From contig JAQBNG010000082.1 in NCBI GenBank assembly GCA_028288675.1, positions 1 to 47,832 of the forward strand: a stretch of DNA of 47,832 nucleotides. Reading direction: 5' to 3'. Positions 1-8,354 of the stretch are shown here, in pieces. Position 1 is the stretch's first letter. Each line of letters begins with the position of its first letter. This stretch comes from Flavisolibacter sp. (GTDB taxonomy: Bacteria; Bacteroidota; Bacteroidia; Chitinophagales; Chitinophagaceae). Below the pieces are notes generated by a model. That model was given only the letters and a program-made list of their open reading frames with translations. It searched no databases and had not been told where the DNA came from. The position numbers and the translations under genes are program-made.

Positions 1-34
1 AGATGAGATACATTTGGCTGAGGATTAAAACAAC

Positions 35-1363
35 ATGAGACTATTTCTGCTTCTACTTACTTCTTTCTTCTTTTGTGCCTGTAGTGTTACAAAACAAATT
101 AGTGAATCTGCCACAAAAAATGTGTTGGATGAAGAGGCACTAAAAACAGCGCATGTAGGTATAAGTATTTACGAACCTGCCACCGGCAAGTATTGGTATA
201 ACTACCAGGGTGATAAATATTTTGTACCGGCGAGTAATATAAAGATTCCGACTTGTTATGCAGCAATGAAGTATTTGGGAGATAGTTTAGTGGGGTTGCG
301 AGTAGCTCAACAGAATGACCATCTATTTTTCAGCGGTACGGCTGACCCAACTTTTTTTCATGAAGACTTCAAAATACAACCTGTTTTTAATTATCTAAAG
401 CAGATAGCTAATTCAAAATATAATGTATGGTACCGTGAAAAAATACAACAGCCTGCTCATTGGGGTAGCGGTTGGTCATGGTCGGATTATGATGCTGATT
501 ATATGACCGAGCGAAATGCCTTTCCTGTTTATGGAAACACCGTTTCATTTTCTGGAAGATTTGATTCAATTAATGTCTTCCCGCAATATTTTAAAAAGCA
601 GATCTTATCTAAAAAATCAACGCCTGATGGATATGTCAGTGAAGTGAATAGAGAAATGCGTACAAACAATTTCAGTACAGTTTCATATGGTAAGACAAAT
701 AGAAAATTAAAGATCCCCTTTGTTACGTCTGATACTTTGACATTTAATTTGTTGATGGAAGCTTTGAATAATCCAAAAAATTTTGTCGGCCCGAATGTCG
801 CTCCTCCTATCTTTTTTAAGAACGAACAACAACAAATCTTTGCTATCCACTCTCAACCCACCGACTCCCTTCTTAAACCCATGATGCACCGCTCCGATAA
901 TTTCTTTGCAGAGCAATCTTTACTCATGGTAAGCAATGAGCGATTAGGTTTTATGAACGATGCAAAAATTATTGATACCATCCTTAAGACCGATTTTAAA
1001 GACCTCCCGCAAAAGCCACGCTGGGTAGATGGGTCAGGGTTGAGCCGCTACAATTTATTTTCGCCACAGGATTTTGTTTTCATCCTCAAAAAAATGAAAA
1101 CAGAGTTTGGTATGCCCCGCATTAAAAACATTATGGCTACCGGCGGCGAAGGCACCTTAAACAGTTATTATAAAAAAGACAGCACCTTCGTTTACGCTAA
1201 AACCGGTACCCTTTCCGGCGTTGTTGCCATCAGCGGTTTTCTATATACAAAAAAAGGAAAAGAATTAATTTTTTCTGTGCTTGTAAATAATCACCAGGGG
1301 TCTGCAACAAATGTGCGGAGGGCAGTGGAGAAGTTTATTGAAGGCATCAGGGAGAAGTTCTGA
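35..1363 (+). CDS. dacB: D-alanyl-D-alanine carboxypeptidase/endopeptidase (PBP4 type, family S13), lipoprotein
   Basis: Penicillin-binding protein of the DacB/PBP4 family, expected to trim or cleave peptide cross-links of peptidoglycan in the periplasm. Seen in the 442-residue product: a lipoprotein-type signal peptide ending in FFFCAC near residue 16; an SxxK nucleophile motif in ASNIKIP near residue 69; an SxN motif in DGSGLSRYN near residue 332; and a KTGT box near residue 387. Length and motif order fit the family. The stop codon TGA is also the first three bases of an intergenic inverted repeat (1359-1491), so the repeat may supply the end of the gene. It converges on mutL. With the NagZ-like fusion at 4315 and the recycling genes near 24-26 kb it forms a cell-wall theme. 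Function is confident; carboxypeptidase versus endopeptidase preference cannot be read from sequence. Confidence 0.9.
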   Translation: MRLFLLLLTSFFFCACSVTKQISESATKNVLDEEALKTAHVGISIYEPATGKYWYNYQGDKYFVPASNIKIPTCYAAMKYLGDSLVGLRVAQQNDHLFFSGTADPTFFHEDFKIQPVFNYLKQIANSKYNVWYREKIQQPAHWGSGWSWSDYDADYMTERNAFPVYGNTVSFSGRFDSINVFPQYFKKQILSKKSTPDGYVSEVNREMRTNNFSTVSYGKTNRKLKIPFVTSDTLTFNLLMEALNNPKNFVGPNVAPPIFFKNEQQQIFAIHSQPTDSLLKPMMHRSDNFFAEQSLLMVSNERLGFMNDAKIIDTILKTDFKDLPQKPRWVDGSGLSRYNLFSPQDFVFILKKMKTEFGMPRIKNIMATGGEGTLNSYYKKDSTFVYAKTGTLSGVVAISGFLYTKKGKELIFSVLVNNHQGSATNVRRAVEKFIEGIREKF

Positions 1364-1491
1364 ACTGGGATTAATAGGATTGAAAATGACTTATAGGAAA
1401 TAAAGATTCGTCGTTATAGAATAACTTTCCCTGATAAGTATAGTTGATCACCTCCCAATAATCCCTTAATCCTATAAATCGTGGTTCAGAC
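1359..1491. repeat. Inverted-repeat intergenic element, GAACTGGGATT family, copy 1
   Basis: The left arm from 1361 begins TGAACTGGGATTAATAGGAT. The right arm, about 1455-1488, read on the minus strand begins TGAACCACGATTTATAGGAT. The arms are built of near-repeated words around GGATT. The element fills the spacer between the convergent dacB and mutL genes and overlaps the dacB stop codon. Related copies lie at 4149, 11407 and 14229. Confidence 0.8.
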
Positions 1492-1508
1492 AATCCCAGC
1501 TCGTTCAA

Positions 1509-3407
1509 TTACCGCATAAACATCTTTTCCAGCCCATCTTTTTTAAACTCTAAATAAGTAGGCCGTCCTGATGGTGATGCATTTGGCTGACCACAGGCAA
1601 ACAAATCGTTCACTAAACTTTCCATTTCCTTTTCGGAAAGTGACACCCCGGTTTTAACGGACTGCTGCCAGGCTACTGTTCGTAGTAACACCTCCCGTTT
1701 TGGTAGTTTTAATTCGGAGCTGAAATGTTTATACTGCTCTATTATTTTTTCCAGCGCTGCCTTTTCATTACCTGTATCAATATCGGCCGGTGTGCCCTGG
1801 ATCACAAACGCTGATTTTCCAAAATGTTCTATGCTATAACCGAGTTGTTGCAAGTCGGGTAAGAGTTCAGTTAACAATACCGCATCAACTGGTGTGAGCT
1901 CTATAGTTGCGGGGAACAAGCTTCGTTGTGTTGCCATCGGCCTGCCTTGAAGGGCAGCTACCAATCGGTCGTAAAGGATTCGTTCATGTGCGGCCTGCTG
2001 GTGAATAACCAGGAATCTATCAGCGTAAGGAACGAGTATATAAGAAAGAAAAAGCTGGGCAGGCGGGGCTGCTGCTTCGTTAGAAGTGAGATGTGAGACG
2101 TTAGAAAAGGAGCTTTGTTGCTGAGTAGTTTGCGGTTGCGGAGTAACTACCCTTTCATCCATATCCAGCAACTGTTTTGATAATGAAACAAAGGTTGAAG
2201 ACGACCCCTTATCCACTACAAAGTTGTCATCCTGCGCTTGTCGAATGACACTATTTACCTCCCCGCTCATTACTTTATGCGCCTGGTTGGCTTCTGTAAA
2301 TGTTTGAAAAATGCTTCCTTCTTTTATAGCTGTTTGCCGCTCTTCTGTAAAGGGCTTTTGTATTGAATCAAGACCTTGTATAGAAGCATCTAATTCAAAA
2401 TCTAAAGTAGGTGTAATGCTGAATTGCGCCAGTGAATGTTTTACTGCTGCCTGTATAAATGCGTAGATGATTTTTTCATCTTCAAATTTTATTTCCTGTT
2501 TGGTGGGATGCACATTAACATCTATCTGGGTAGGGTCTAAATCAATAAATAATACATATGCCGGGAAGGAATCAGTACCTATCATTTGCTGGTAGGCGTT
2601 CATTACCGCATGATTGAGATATGCACTTTTTATAAAACGGTTGTTTACAAAAAAATATTGATCGCCCCTGGTTTTTTTTGCCGTTTCGGGCTTACCCACA
2701 AAGCCGTAAATATTCAGGTAGTCAGTATCTTCTTTAACCGCTACCAATTTTGCATTATAATTCGTTCCCAGTATTTGTAAGATGCGACCCTTTAAGCTTC
2801 CTGCTTCTAAATAAAAAATTTGCTGCCCGTTGCTGGTTAATGAAAAAAAGATGGAAGGAAACGACATCGCCACACGGATAAATTCATCTATCACATGGCG
2901 CATTTCAGCGGCATTGCTTTTTAAAAAATTGCGACGGGCCGGTACATTAAAAAACAAATTCTTCATGCAGATAGAAGTGCCAACCGGTGCGGCCACAAGC
3001 GATTGCTTTATTACCTGGCTATTTTCAATTTCAATACAGGTGCCTACTTCGTCTTCAACTCTTCTTGTACGTAACTCCACCTGCGCCACGGCTGCAATAG
3101 ATGCCAATGCCTCGCCCCGGAAACCCATGGTGCGGATATGAAACAGGTCGTCAATGTTTTTTATTTTAGAAGTTGCATGGCGTTCAAAAGCCATACGGGC
3201 ATCGGTTTCGCTCATGCCGCTGCCATTGTCAACAACCTGGAGCAAGGCTTTACCTGCGTCATTAATAAACAATTTTATTTCAGTAGCACCGGCATCCACG
3301 GCGTTTTCAAGCAGTTCTTTTACCGCACTGGCCGGACGTTGAATTACCTCTCCTGCGGCAATCTGGTTCGCAATATTATCTGGAAGCAATAGAATTCTGT
3401 CAGCCAC
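1509..3407 (-). CDS. mutL: DNA mismatch repair endonuclease MutL
   Basis: MutL couples mismatch recognition by MutS to strand incision. The 632-residue protein has the GHKL ATPase signature in order: ANQIAAGEVIQRP near residue 14, ELLENAVDAGA (Mg/ATP-binding Asn) near 32, DNGSGM near 60, and FRGEAL near 95. The C-terminal dimerisation domain ends with GQPNASPSGRPTYLEF, close to the family's conserved C-terminal motif. The linker (about residues 330-460) is low-complexity and holds two short stretches encoded by dispersed repeats (2225-2250 and 2074-2106). A -7 promoter element lies about 22 bp upstream of the ATG. The gene stands alone on the minus strand between two plus-strand genes. Confidence 0.96.
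   Translation of the reverse strand: MADRILLLPDNIANQIAAGEVIQRPASAVKELLENAVDAGATEIKLFINDAGKALLQVVDNGSGMSETDARMAFERHATSKIKNIDDLFHIRTMGFRGEALASIAAVAQVELRTRRVEDEVGTCIEIENSQVIKQSLVAAPVGTSICMKNLFFNVPARRNFLKSNAAEMRHVIDEFIRVAMSFPSIFFSLTSNGQQIFYLEAGSLKGRILQILGTNYNAKLVAVKEDTDYLNIYGFVGKPETAKKTRGDQYFFVNNRFIKSAYLNHAVMNAYQQMIGTDSFPAYVLFIDLDPTQIDVNVHPTKQEIKFEDEKIIYAFIQAAVKHSLAQFSITPTLDFELDASIQGLDSIQKPFTEERQTAIKEGSIFQTFTEANQAHKVMSGEVNSVIRQAQDDNFVVDKGSSSTFVSLSKQLLDMDERVVTPQPQTTQQQSSFSNVSHLTSNEAAAPPAQLFLSYILVPYADRFLVIHQQAAHERILYDRLVAALQGRPMATQRSLFPATIELTPVDAVLLTELLPDLQQLGYSIEHFGKSAFVIQGTPADIDTGNEKAALEKIIEQYKHFSSELKLPKREVLLRTVAWQQSVKTGVSLSEKEMESLVNDLFACGQPNASPSGRPTYLEFKKDGLEKMFMR
2074..2106 (-). repeat. Word-type repeat inside the mutL linker (TCTAACGTCTCACATCTCAC type)
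   Basis: On the minus strand this reads TCTAACG, then CTCACATCTCACTTC-like words, then TCTAACG again. It encodes about residues 434-445, around NVSHLTSNE, in the non-conserved MutL linker. The unit resembles the word-built intergenic repeats elsewhere in the window, but no second copy of this exact type was found here. Confidence 0.5.
2225..2250. repeat. Small palindromic element inside the mutL linker
   Basis: TGTCAT...ATGACA palindromic ends enclose CCTGCGCTTGTCGA. On the coding strand it encodes about residues 386-394 (VIRQAQDDN). As I recall, GTCATCCTGCGCTTGTCGAA-type sequences are common dispersed repeats in Bacteroidota genomes, so this is probably a repeat insertion tolerated in the disordered linker. 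Confidence 0.5.
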
Positions 3408-3428
3408 AATTTTCTCTTGTTAAGGTTT

Positions 3429-3436
3429 CAAAAATA
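3429..3436 (-). promoter_or_regulatory. Candidate -7 promoter element of mutL
   Basis: The minus strand reads TATTTTTG, an exact match to the Bacteroidota -7 consensus TAnnTTTG, 21 bp upstream of the mutL ATG. I see no clear -33 TTTG, so the call rests on one element and its position. Confidence 0.45.
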
Positions 3437-3567
3437 CAGGATTGAGAAAAAAGGTGGAGCATAAGGTTACAGCTAAGGGAGATTGCTTAGCAAAGCAAAA
3501 TTTTTCCACAAACGCTTTTTTTTATGAGGAGGTGAATATAATTTGACGCTCCAAGCCTGAACGACCT

Positions 3568-4161
3568 ATGAAAACTTCCCTCTTGTATGTGGCAGCATGC
3601 CTTATATTTTTTTGCAGTTGCAGCAAAGAAAGCGGTCCCGAAAATTTATCAACATCAACCCCGGTTGCATCATTTAAACAATTTCTTATTCCGCAAGGTG
3701 CGCACTATGCTACCGAAAATATTTTCAAGCCTTTAGAAATTACAGAGCTAAAATTTAGGGTGAAGTTTGACAGCTCGGCTATCTATCAAACCACCGATCC
3801 CGAAAATCAATATGATATTAATAAGCTTTATGGCTTTGCAGATAACGGCGAACAACATCATTTGTACAGTGCCCGTTTTGGATGGCGCTGGAGCGATGGG
3901 GCCTTGCGGCTTTTTGCTTATACGTATAACAATGGTGTGAGGGATTCAAAAGAGTTAGGTGTTGTTACTATCGGAAAAGAAGTGGACTGTTCTATTAAAG
4001 TAGGAGCAGAAATTTACACTTTTTTAGTTGATGGCAAAATAGAAACTATGCCCAGGTTGAGTTCTACATCAACGGCAAAAGGCTACCAGCTCTATCCTTA
4101 TTTTGGTGGCGATGAAGTGGCACCGCATGAAGTGAAAATTTGGATAAAGTCTGAACCTTGA
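3568..4161 (+). CDS. Small lipoprotein of unknown function
   Basis: I do not recognise a family. The 197-residue product starts with a lipoprotein signal peptide (MKTSLLYVAACLIFFCSCSK, acylated Cys near residue 18) and should be anchored in the outer membrane facing the periplasm or surface. The rest is rich in beta-strand-like, aromatic-alternating sequence with motifs such as FGWRWSDGALRLFAYTYNNG and GYQLYPYFGGDE, which would fit a lectin-like beta-sandwich; that fold is only an inference. Its stop codon lies inside the repeat at 4149-4288, which also carries its terminator. Confidence 0.75.
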   Translation: MKTSLLYVAACLIFFCSCSKESGPENLSTSTPVASFKQFLIPQGAHYATENIFKPLEITELKFRVKFDSSAIYQTTDPENQYDINKLYGFADNGEQHHLYSARFGWRWSDGALRLFAYTYNNGVRDSKELGVVTIGKEVDCSIKVGAEIYTFLVDGKIETMPRLSSTSTAKGYQLYPYFGGDEVAPHEVKIWIKSEP

Positions 4162-4288
4162 TTTATTGGATTGAAAGGATTAGGAAGAGGTAAAAACTTC
4201 TTTATAAAACAAGAGTTGTTCATCATTTGAACAACTCTTTTATTTCTGATAAAATCTATTTAATCCACCCAAATCATGGTTCAGACAT
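4149..4288. repeat. Inverted-repeat intergenic element, GAACTGGGATT family, copy 2, with nested terminator
   Basis: The left arm at about 4151-4187 reads TGAACCTTGATTTATTGGAT and continues with GGATT words. The right arm at about 4250-4286 ends in AATCATGGTTCAGACA, the inverse of the left arm. The element overlaps the stop codon of the upstream lipoprotein, encloses a perfect hairpin (4211-4239) and ends about 27 bp before the GH3 start codon. Confidence 0.75.
4211..4244. terminator. Rho-independent terminator, possibly bidirectional
   Basis: An 11-bp perfect stem, AAGAGTTGTTC (4211-4221) with GAACAACTCTT (4229-4239), has a 7-nt loop and is followed by a T-rich tail. It lies at the centre of the inverted repeat after the 3568-4161 gene. 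Confidence 0.8.
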
Positions 4289-4314
4289 CCTAAATTGCGC
4301 AGAGATTCTTCAGC

Positions 4315-7206
4315 ATGAAAAAATTAGCCCTGATCCTTTGTTGTCTTTCCACCTACTTTTTATTTACACAATATAGCAGCCGCTCTTCCGCCGATAAATG
4401 GGTAGACAGTGTTTTTTCCTCTTTTAGCAAAGAAGAAAAGATTGCGCAATTAATGGTGATTCGTGCCCATAGCAATTTAGGTCCCGACCATGTACAAAAG
4501 GTAACAGACCTGATCAAAAATTATAACGTTGGTGCCCTCTGTTTTTTCCAGGGCGGGCCGGTGCGGCAAGCTAATCTTACCAACTTTTATCAGTCTATTG
4601 CAAAAACACCACTGATGGTAACCATTGATGGCGAGTGGGGCTTAGGCATGAGGCTTGACAGTGTAATAAAATATCCTTATCAATTAACGCTTGGCGCACT
4701 CAGGGATGAAAAGCTGGTGTACGAAATGGGCCTTGCAGTAGGGGAGCAAATGAAGCGCATTGGCGTGCATGTAAACTATGCACCGGTGGTTGACATTAAT
4801 AACAATCCCGCCAATCCTGTTATTGGTTACCGCTCATTTGGCGAGGATAAATATAAAGTGGCCGCTATGGGTGTTGCTTATACCAAAGGCATGCAGGAAG
4901 CCGGCATTATGGCCTGCGCCAAACACTTTCCCGGACATGGAGATGTAGCAGTTGACTCGCATTACGATCTCCCTGTTATTTCCAAATCAAGGTCTGACCT
5001 GGATTCATTGGAGTTGTATCCCTTCAGGCAATTATTTAAAGCAAACGTAGGCAGTGTAATGATTGCGCATTTAGCTATCCCTGCACTTGATACTACGGCC
5101 AACAGGCCTACTTCACTTTCAAAAGCCAACGTTACAGACCTGCTTCGCGATGATTTGAACTACGACGGCCTGACGTTTACTGATGCCCTGGAGATGAAAG
5201 GCGTTACCAAATATTTTGGCGGCGGTGAGGCATCTGTAGAAGCATTAATCGCCGGCAATGATATGCTTTGCCTGCCTGAGAATGTAGGTGAGTCTATAGA
5301 TGCAATAAAAAAAGCCATCAAGGATAAACGATTAAAATGGGATGATATTGATAAAAAACTAAGGAAGGCATTATATGCAAAGTTCCAGTTAGGGCTAAGT
5401 AACCCGCAGGTAATTGATACTACTAATTTATTAGCTGATGTTAATAAAGCTACTGAATCAATTCGTTCAAAAGTGGCCGCTAATGTTATCACCGTAATGA
5501 GCAACAGCAAAAATTTACTGCCGTTTGTAAGCGGTGGTAAGGTGGCTTACGTTGGCATAGGCACAGCAACACTGAACACGTTTGGTGAAAGAGTAAAAAC
5601 CGATTTTGGAGCGGATACTTATTTGCTTACTTACAGGGATAGCATTCGAGCTATTTCTCTATTGGATAGTATAAAGAACGGGAAATACAATAAGGTGGTA
5701 ATCGGTTTACATAACTATTCAATTCGTACCGCCAATAATTATGGCATTTCAAAAGCAGTCATTGATTTAATAGACAGCTTACAGGGTTACAATGCGCTCA
5801 CTTTTGTTTTTGGAAATGTATATGCAGCACAAAATTTTTGTACCGCTTCTACATTGGTAGCCATGTATGAAGATGATGCCATTTTTCAGAATGCTGCGGC
5901 TGATTTTTTAACAGGCAGGATAGGTGCAAAAGGAACTGTGCCGGTTACAGTTTGCAATAGCAAATTTGGAAATGCTATAGCTGTAAGCCGCTTTACTCCT
6001 GTGGGAACAAGCTATGAATGGGCCGTAGTAGATTCTATAATGCAGGATGGTTTGGCAAAGAAAGCTTATCCCGGTGCGGTGGTGTTAGCGGTGCAGGGCG
6101 GTATAATAAAATACCACAAAGCCTTCGGCAATTTTGAATTTGATCCGGCTTCTATGCCGGTGAATTTGGAAAGTGTTTACGACCTGGCTTCTGTAACAAA
6201 AGTTTCCGCTACTACAGTTGCTGTAATGAAGCTATACGAGCAGGGCAAACTGGATTTAGACAATACTCTTGGCGACTATTTGCCTTATACTGTTGGCACA
6301 GATAAAGCGCCGTTAAAACTGAAAGATGTACTACTGCACCAGGCAGGATTAAATCCTTTCATTTCATTTTATAGAGAAACAATTGATGTGGCTACCGGGC
6401 AGCCTTCGCCGCTTTATTATAGAGATAAAATGGATAGTTTATTTACCATCCCTGTTGCCCGCAACTTATGGCTGCGCAAAGATTATAATGATAGTATGTT
6501 GAAGAAGATCGTGCAAAGCAAACTCACGGCTCATGGTAAGTATGTGTACAGCGATAATGATTTTATTTTATTGGGTAAAGTAGTGGAGAGCATAAGCGGA
6601 ATGCCACTTGACAACTTCGTGCAAAAAACGTTTTACAGGCCAATGGGAATGGCAAGTACAGGCTTTAAGCCATGGGAATATTTAGGTGTGGAAAGAGTAG
6701 TGCCTACAGAAAATGAAACCTATTTCCGTCGCCAGTTATTGCGTGGTTATGTGCATGATGAAGGCGCCGCGATGTTTGGAAATGTTTCAGGCCATGCCGG
6801 ATTATTTTCTAATGCTTACGATTTATCTATGCTCTATCAAATGCTGTTGAATGGCGGCAGCTTTAACGGTGAACGTTATTTAAAAAAAGAAACCATTGAT
6901 TTGTTTACGGCGTATCACAGCGATATTAGCCGCCGTGGTTATGGGTTTGACAAACCGGAGAAAGACAATGCAAGCCGTAAAGAACCATATCCATCTTCTT
7001 TAGCATCGAGTGAAACCTTTGGCCACACCGGGTTTACAGGCACCTGTGTTTGGGTAGATCCAAAATCGAATCTGGTGTATGTGTTTTTATCGAACCGCGT
7101 TTATAATACAAGGGCTAATAATTTACTGGGGCAGATGGGTATTAGAGGTAAAGTGCAGGATGCGATTTATAAGGCGTTGGGAGTAGAGAAGGTGAAGGGG
7201 CTTTAG
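4315..7206 (+). CDS. NagZ-like GH3 beta-N-acetylglucosaminidase fused to a beta-lactamase-fold serine hydrolase
   Basis: The 963-residue exported protein has a signal sequence at residues 1-26. Residues about 30-370 are a GH3 catalytic domain with the NagZ signature KHFPGHGDVAVDSH near residue 202 and the nucleophile aspartate in FTDALEM near 290. A GH3 C-terminal-like region follows to about 560. Residues about 565-960 are a serine beta-lactamase/class C PBP-fold domain with SxxK (SVTK) near residue 627, a YxN-like YSDND near 744 and HTG in FGHTGFTG near 904. The predicted role is release of GlcNAc from peptidoglycan fragments together with a peptidase or esterase activity in the periplasm. 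Similar fusions are common in Bacteroidota. Whether the hydrolase half cleaves D-Ala-D-Ala is not shown. Confidence 0.88.
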   Translation: MKKLALILCCLSTYFLFTQYSSRSSADKWVDSVFSSFSKEEKIAQLMVIRAHSNLGPDHVQKVTDLIKNYNVGALCFFQGGPVRQANLTNFYQSIAKTPLMVTIDGEWGLGMRLDSVIKYPYQLTLGALRDEKLVYEMGLAVGEQMKRIGVHVNYAPVVDINNNPANPVIGYRSFGEDKYKVAAMGVAYTKGMQEAGIMACAKHFPGHGDVAVDSHYDLPVISKSRSDLDSLELYPFRQLFKANVGSVMIAHLAIPALDTTANRPTSLSKANVTDLLRDDLNYDGLTFTDALEMKGVTKYFGGGEASVEALIAGNDMLCLPENVGESIDAIKKAIKDKRLKWDDIDKKLRKALYAKFQLGLSNPQVIDTTNLLADVNKATESIRSKVAANVITVMSNSKNLLPFVSGGKVAYVGIGTATLNTFGERVKTDFGADTYLLTYRDSIRAISLLDSIKNGKYNKVVIGLHNYSIRTANNYGISKAVIDLIDSLQGYNALTFVFGNVYAAQNFCTASTLVAMYEDDAIFQNAAADFLTGRIGAKGTVPVTVCNSKFGNAIAVSRFTPVGTSYEWAVVDSIMQDGLAKKAYPGAVVLAVQGGIIKYHKAFGNFEFDPASMPVNLESVYDLASVTKVSATTVAVMKLYEQGKLDLDNTLGDYLPYTVGTDKAPLKLKDVLLHQAGLNPFISFYRETIDVATGQPSPLYYRDKMDSLFTIPVARNLWLRKDYNDSMLKKIVQSKLTAHGKYVYSDNDFILLGKVVESISGMPLDNFVQKTFYRPMGMASTGFKPWEYLGVERVVPTENETYFRRQLLRGYVHDEGAAMFGNVSGHAGLFSNAYDLSMLYQMLLNGGSFNGERYLKKETIDLFTAYHSDISRRGYGFDKPEKDNASRKEPYPSSLASSETFGHTGFTGTCVWVDPKSNLVYVFLSNRVYNTRANNLLGQMGIRGKVQDAIYKALGVEKVKGL

Positions 7207-7346
7207 AGTTAGTCAGGGCCTGGGGCTCGCTACAAAGCCATCACACAATGCCGTAGCGAAGACTTGGCCGCACACAAAAAACAAGTTTGGCAATAATCGT
7301 AAAAACGTAAATTGGCTTTCAAACCATTCACCTTAGTTTAATTAAC

Positions 7347-7715
7347 ATGAAAAAGACAATACTCGTTTCCGTTTTTGCCGTTTGTTTGTTCGCCCTGAAA
7401 ACATCCGCCCAAACAAACAAACCAAAGGATACCATTCCCGTGTTTTCTATCGCCGACAGCGCCAGTTACACCGGCAACTACAAGTACGAGGGCCTGCCAT
7501 TCCAGTATATGGAAATCAGCGTAAAAGACGGCAAGCTTGCTTTTTCGGGCGGCGAATACAACGGCACTTTGAATCCCATAAAGGACAAGAAAGATGCGTT
7601 TGATGCTGACGGCGCTGCCCTCTTTACCTTTTTACGCCACAGCGAAGGCAAAGTAGCCGAACTGCAGATTAACTACCAGGGGCAAACCTATCTCGGTAAA
7701 AGGGAGAGTAAATAG
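7347..7715 (+). CDS. Small secreted protein of unknown function
   Basis: The 122-residue product has a classical signal peptide (MKKTILVSVFAVCLFALKTSAQ) and a compact beta-rich body containing YTGNYKYEGLPFQYMEISVKDGKL and a closing YQGQTYLGKR. This resembles the short DUF3471-like domain often found after beta-lactamase-fold hydrolases, which would fit its position behind the GH3/serine hydrolase fusion; the assignment is tentative. The 140 bp between the two genes hold no terminator that I can see, so co-transcription is possible. Confidence 0.72.
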   Translation: MKKTILVSVFAVCLFALKTSAQTNKPKDTIPVFSIADSASYTGNYKYEGLPFQYMEISVKDGKLAFSGGEYNGTLNPIKDKKDAFDADGAALFTFLRHSEGKVAELQINYQGQTYLGKRESK

Positions 7716-7740
7716 AGTTAATAACCGTGACAAACAAGCG

Positions 7741-7884
7741 ATGGCTGCGAACAAACCTTTCCATTCCCTAATGAGTAAATCTCCCGCAACCGCATCTTAC
7801 ATTAAATACTGCTGCGGAGGCATCATCGGGAAAGGTATCCGGTTATTGTTTATCCTTCTTTGTTTATTCAATCAACTCGTTTAA
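7741..7884 (+). CDS. Possible 47-residue membrane peptide
   Basis: An ATG at 7741 opens a 47-codon frame ending at 7884. Its second half is hydrophobic (GIIGKGIRLLFILLCLFNQL), enough for one membrane segment, after a Cys pair. It starts 25 bp after the preceding gene and overlaps the 3' end of the convergent gene at 7864. There is no ribosome-binding site or known homologue to support it, and the same stretch contains short inverted repeats (AATAACCG with CGGTTATT, AACCTTTCC with GGAAAGGT) that may instead form a terminator-like structure. Confidence 0.18.
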   Translation: MAANKPFHSLMSKSPATASYIKYCCGGIIGKGIRLLFILLCLFNQLV

Positions 7885-8202
7885 GCCAGGTGCCAAATAT
7901 GATAAATCAATATCAGCACCAGTATAATTTATTGCTTTATTGCCGGAATGATACCCTTTAAATATCTCTTTGCCATCCTTATAAAAAGCAATCGTACCAA
8001 GGCTGCCACCAACAGGCATTTCATCTTCACTTGGCTTAGCCATTCCTTTTAAATCTTTAAAAGAACTCAGCACCTCATTAAACTTTTCCTGCGTCAAAAG
8101 CCGCTTTTCCGTTAGTAAGACTTTACTGTAACTTTTAATATCTACAACTAACTTATTGGGCGTGATAGTGATGGTATAACCCCTGTTATATTGCGGCGCC
8201 AC
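7864..8202 (-). CDS. Small protein of unknown function, probably a gene broken at its 5' end
   Basis: The frame gives 112 residues from a GTG at 8202, with protein-like sequence such as GYTITITPNKLVVDIKSYSK and MPVGGSLGTIAFYKDGKEIF. Upstream in the same frame it continues to look like coding sequence (VADADKIEYSHHGPT) back to a TAA at 8248-8250, and before that MDENKFQVKA from an ATG at 8280. There is no ATG or TTG between the TAA and 8202. The reading frame therefore looks interrupted by a nonsense codon, or relies on the GTG. The ATG at 8280 is only 24 bp from the terminator of ricT, leaving little room for a promoter. Function unknown. Confidence 0.5.
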   Translation of the reverse strand: MAPQYNRGYTITITPNKLVVDIKSYSKVLLTEKRLLTQEKFNEVLSSFKDLKGMAKPSEDEMPVGGSLGTIAFYKDGKEIFKGYHSGNKAINYTGADIDLSYLAPGLNELIE

Positions 8203-8303
8203 TGTCGGACCATGATGCGAATATTCAATTTTGTCTGCATCGGCAACTTAGGCTTTTACCTGGAACTTATTTTCATCCATGATCAATGGTTTTGAGCTGA
8301 TTG

Positions 8304-8331
8304 CAAAAAAATAGTGGCCGAAGCCACTATT
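8304..8331 (-). terminator. Rho-independent terminator of ricT
   Basis: On the minus strand ATAGTGGC and GCCACTAT form a perfect 8-bp stem closed by a TTCG tetraloop and followed by TTTTTTT. It lies 24 bp after the ricT stop codon. Confidence 0.88.
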
Positions 8332-8354
8332 AAAATAATTATAAAGCCACCAAC

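Noticed and set aside
2586-3392. Several plus-strand open frames of 60-100 codons opposite mutL
   Set aside because: They overlap the strongly conserved ATPase domain of MutL on the other strand and have no protein-like motifs; they are shadows.
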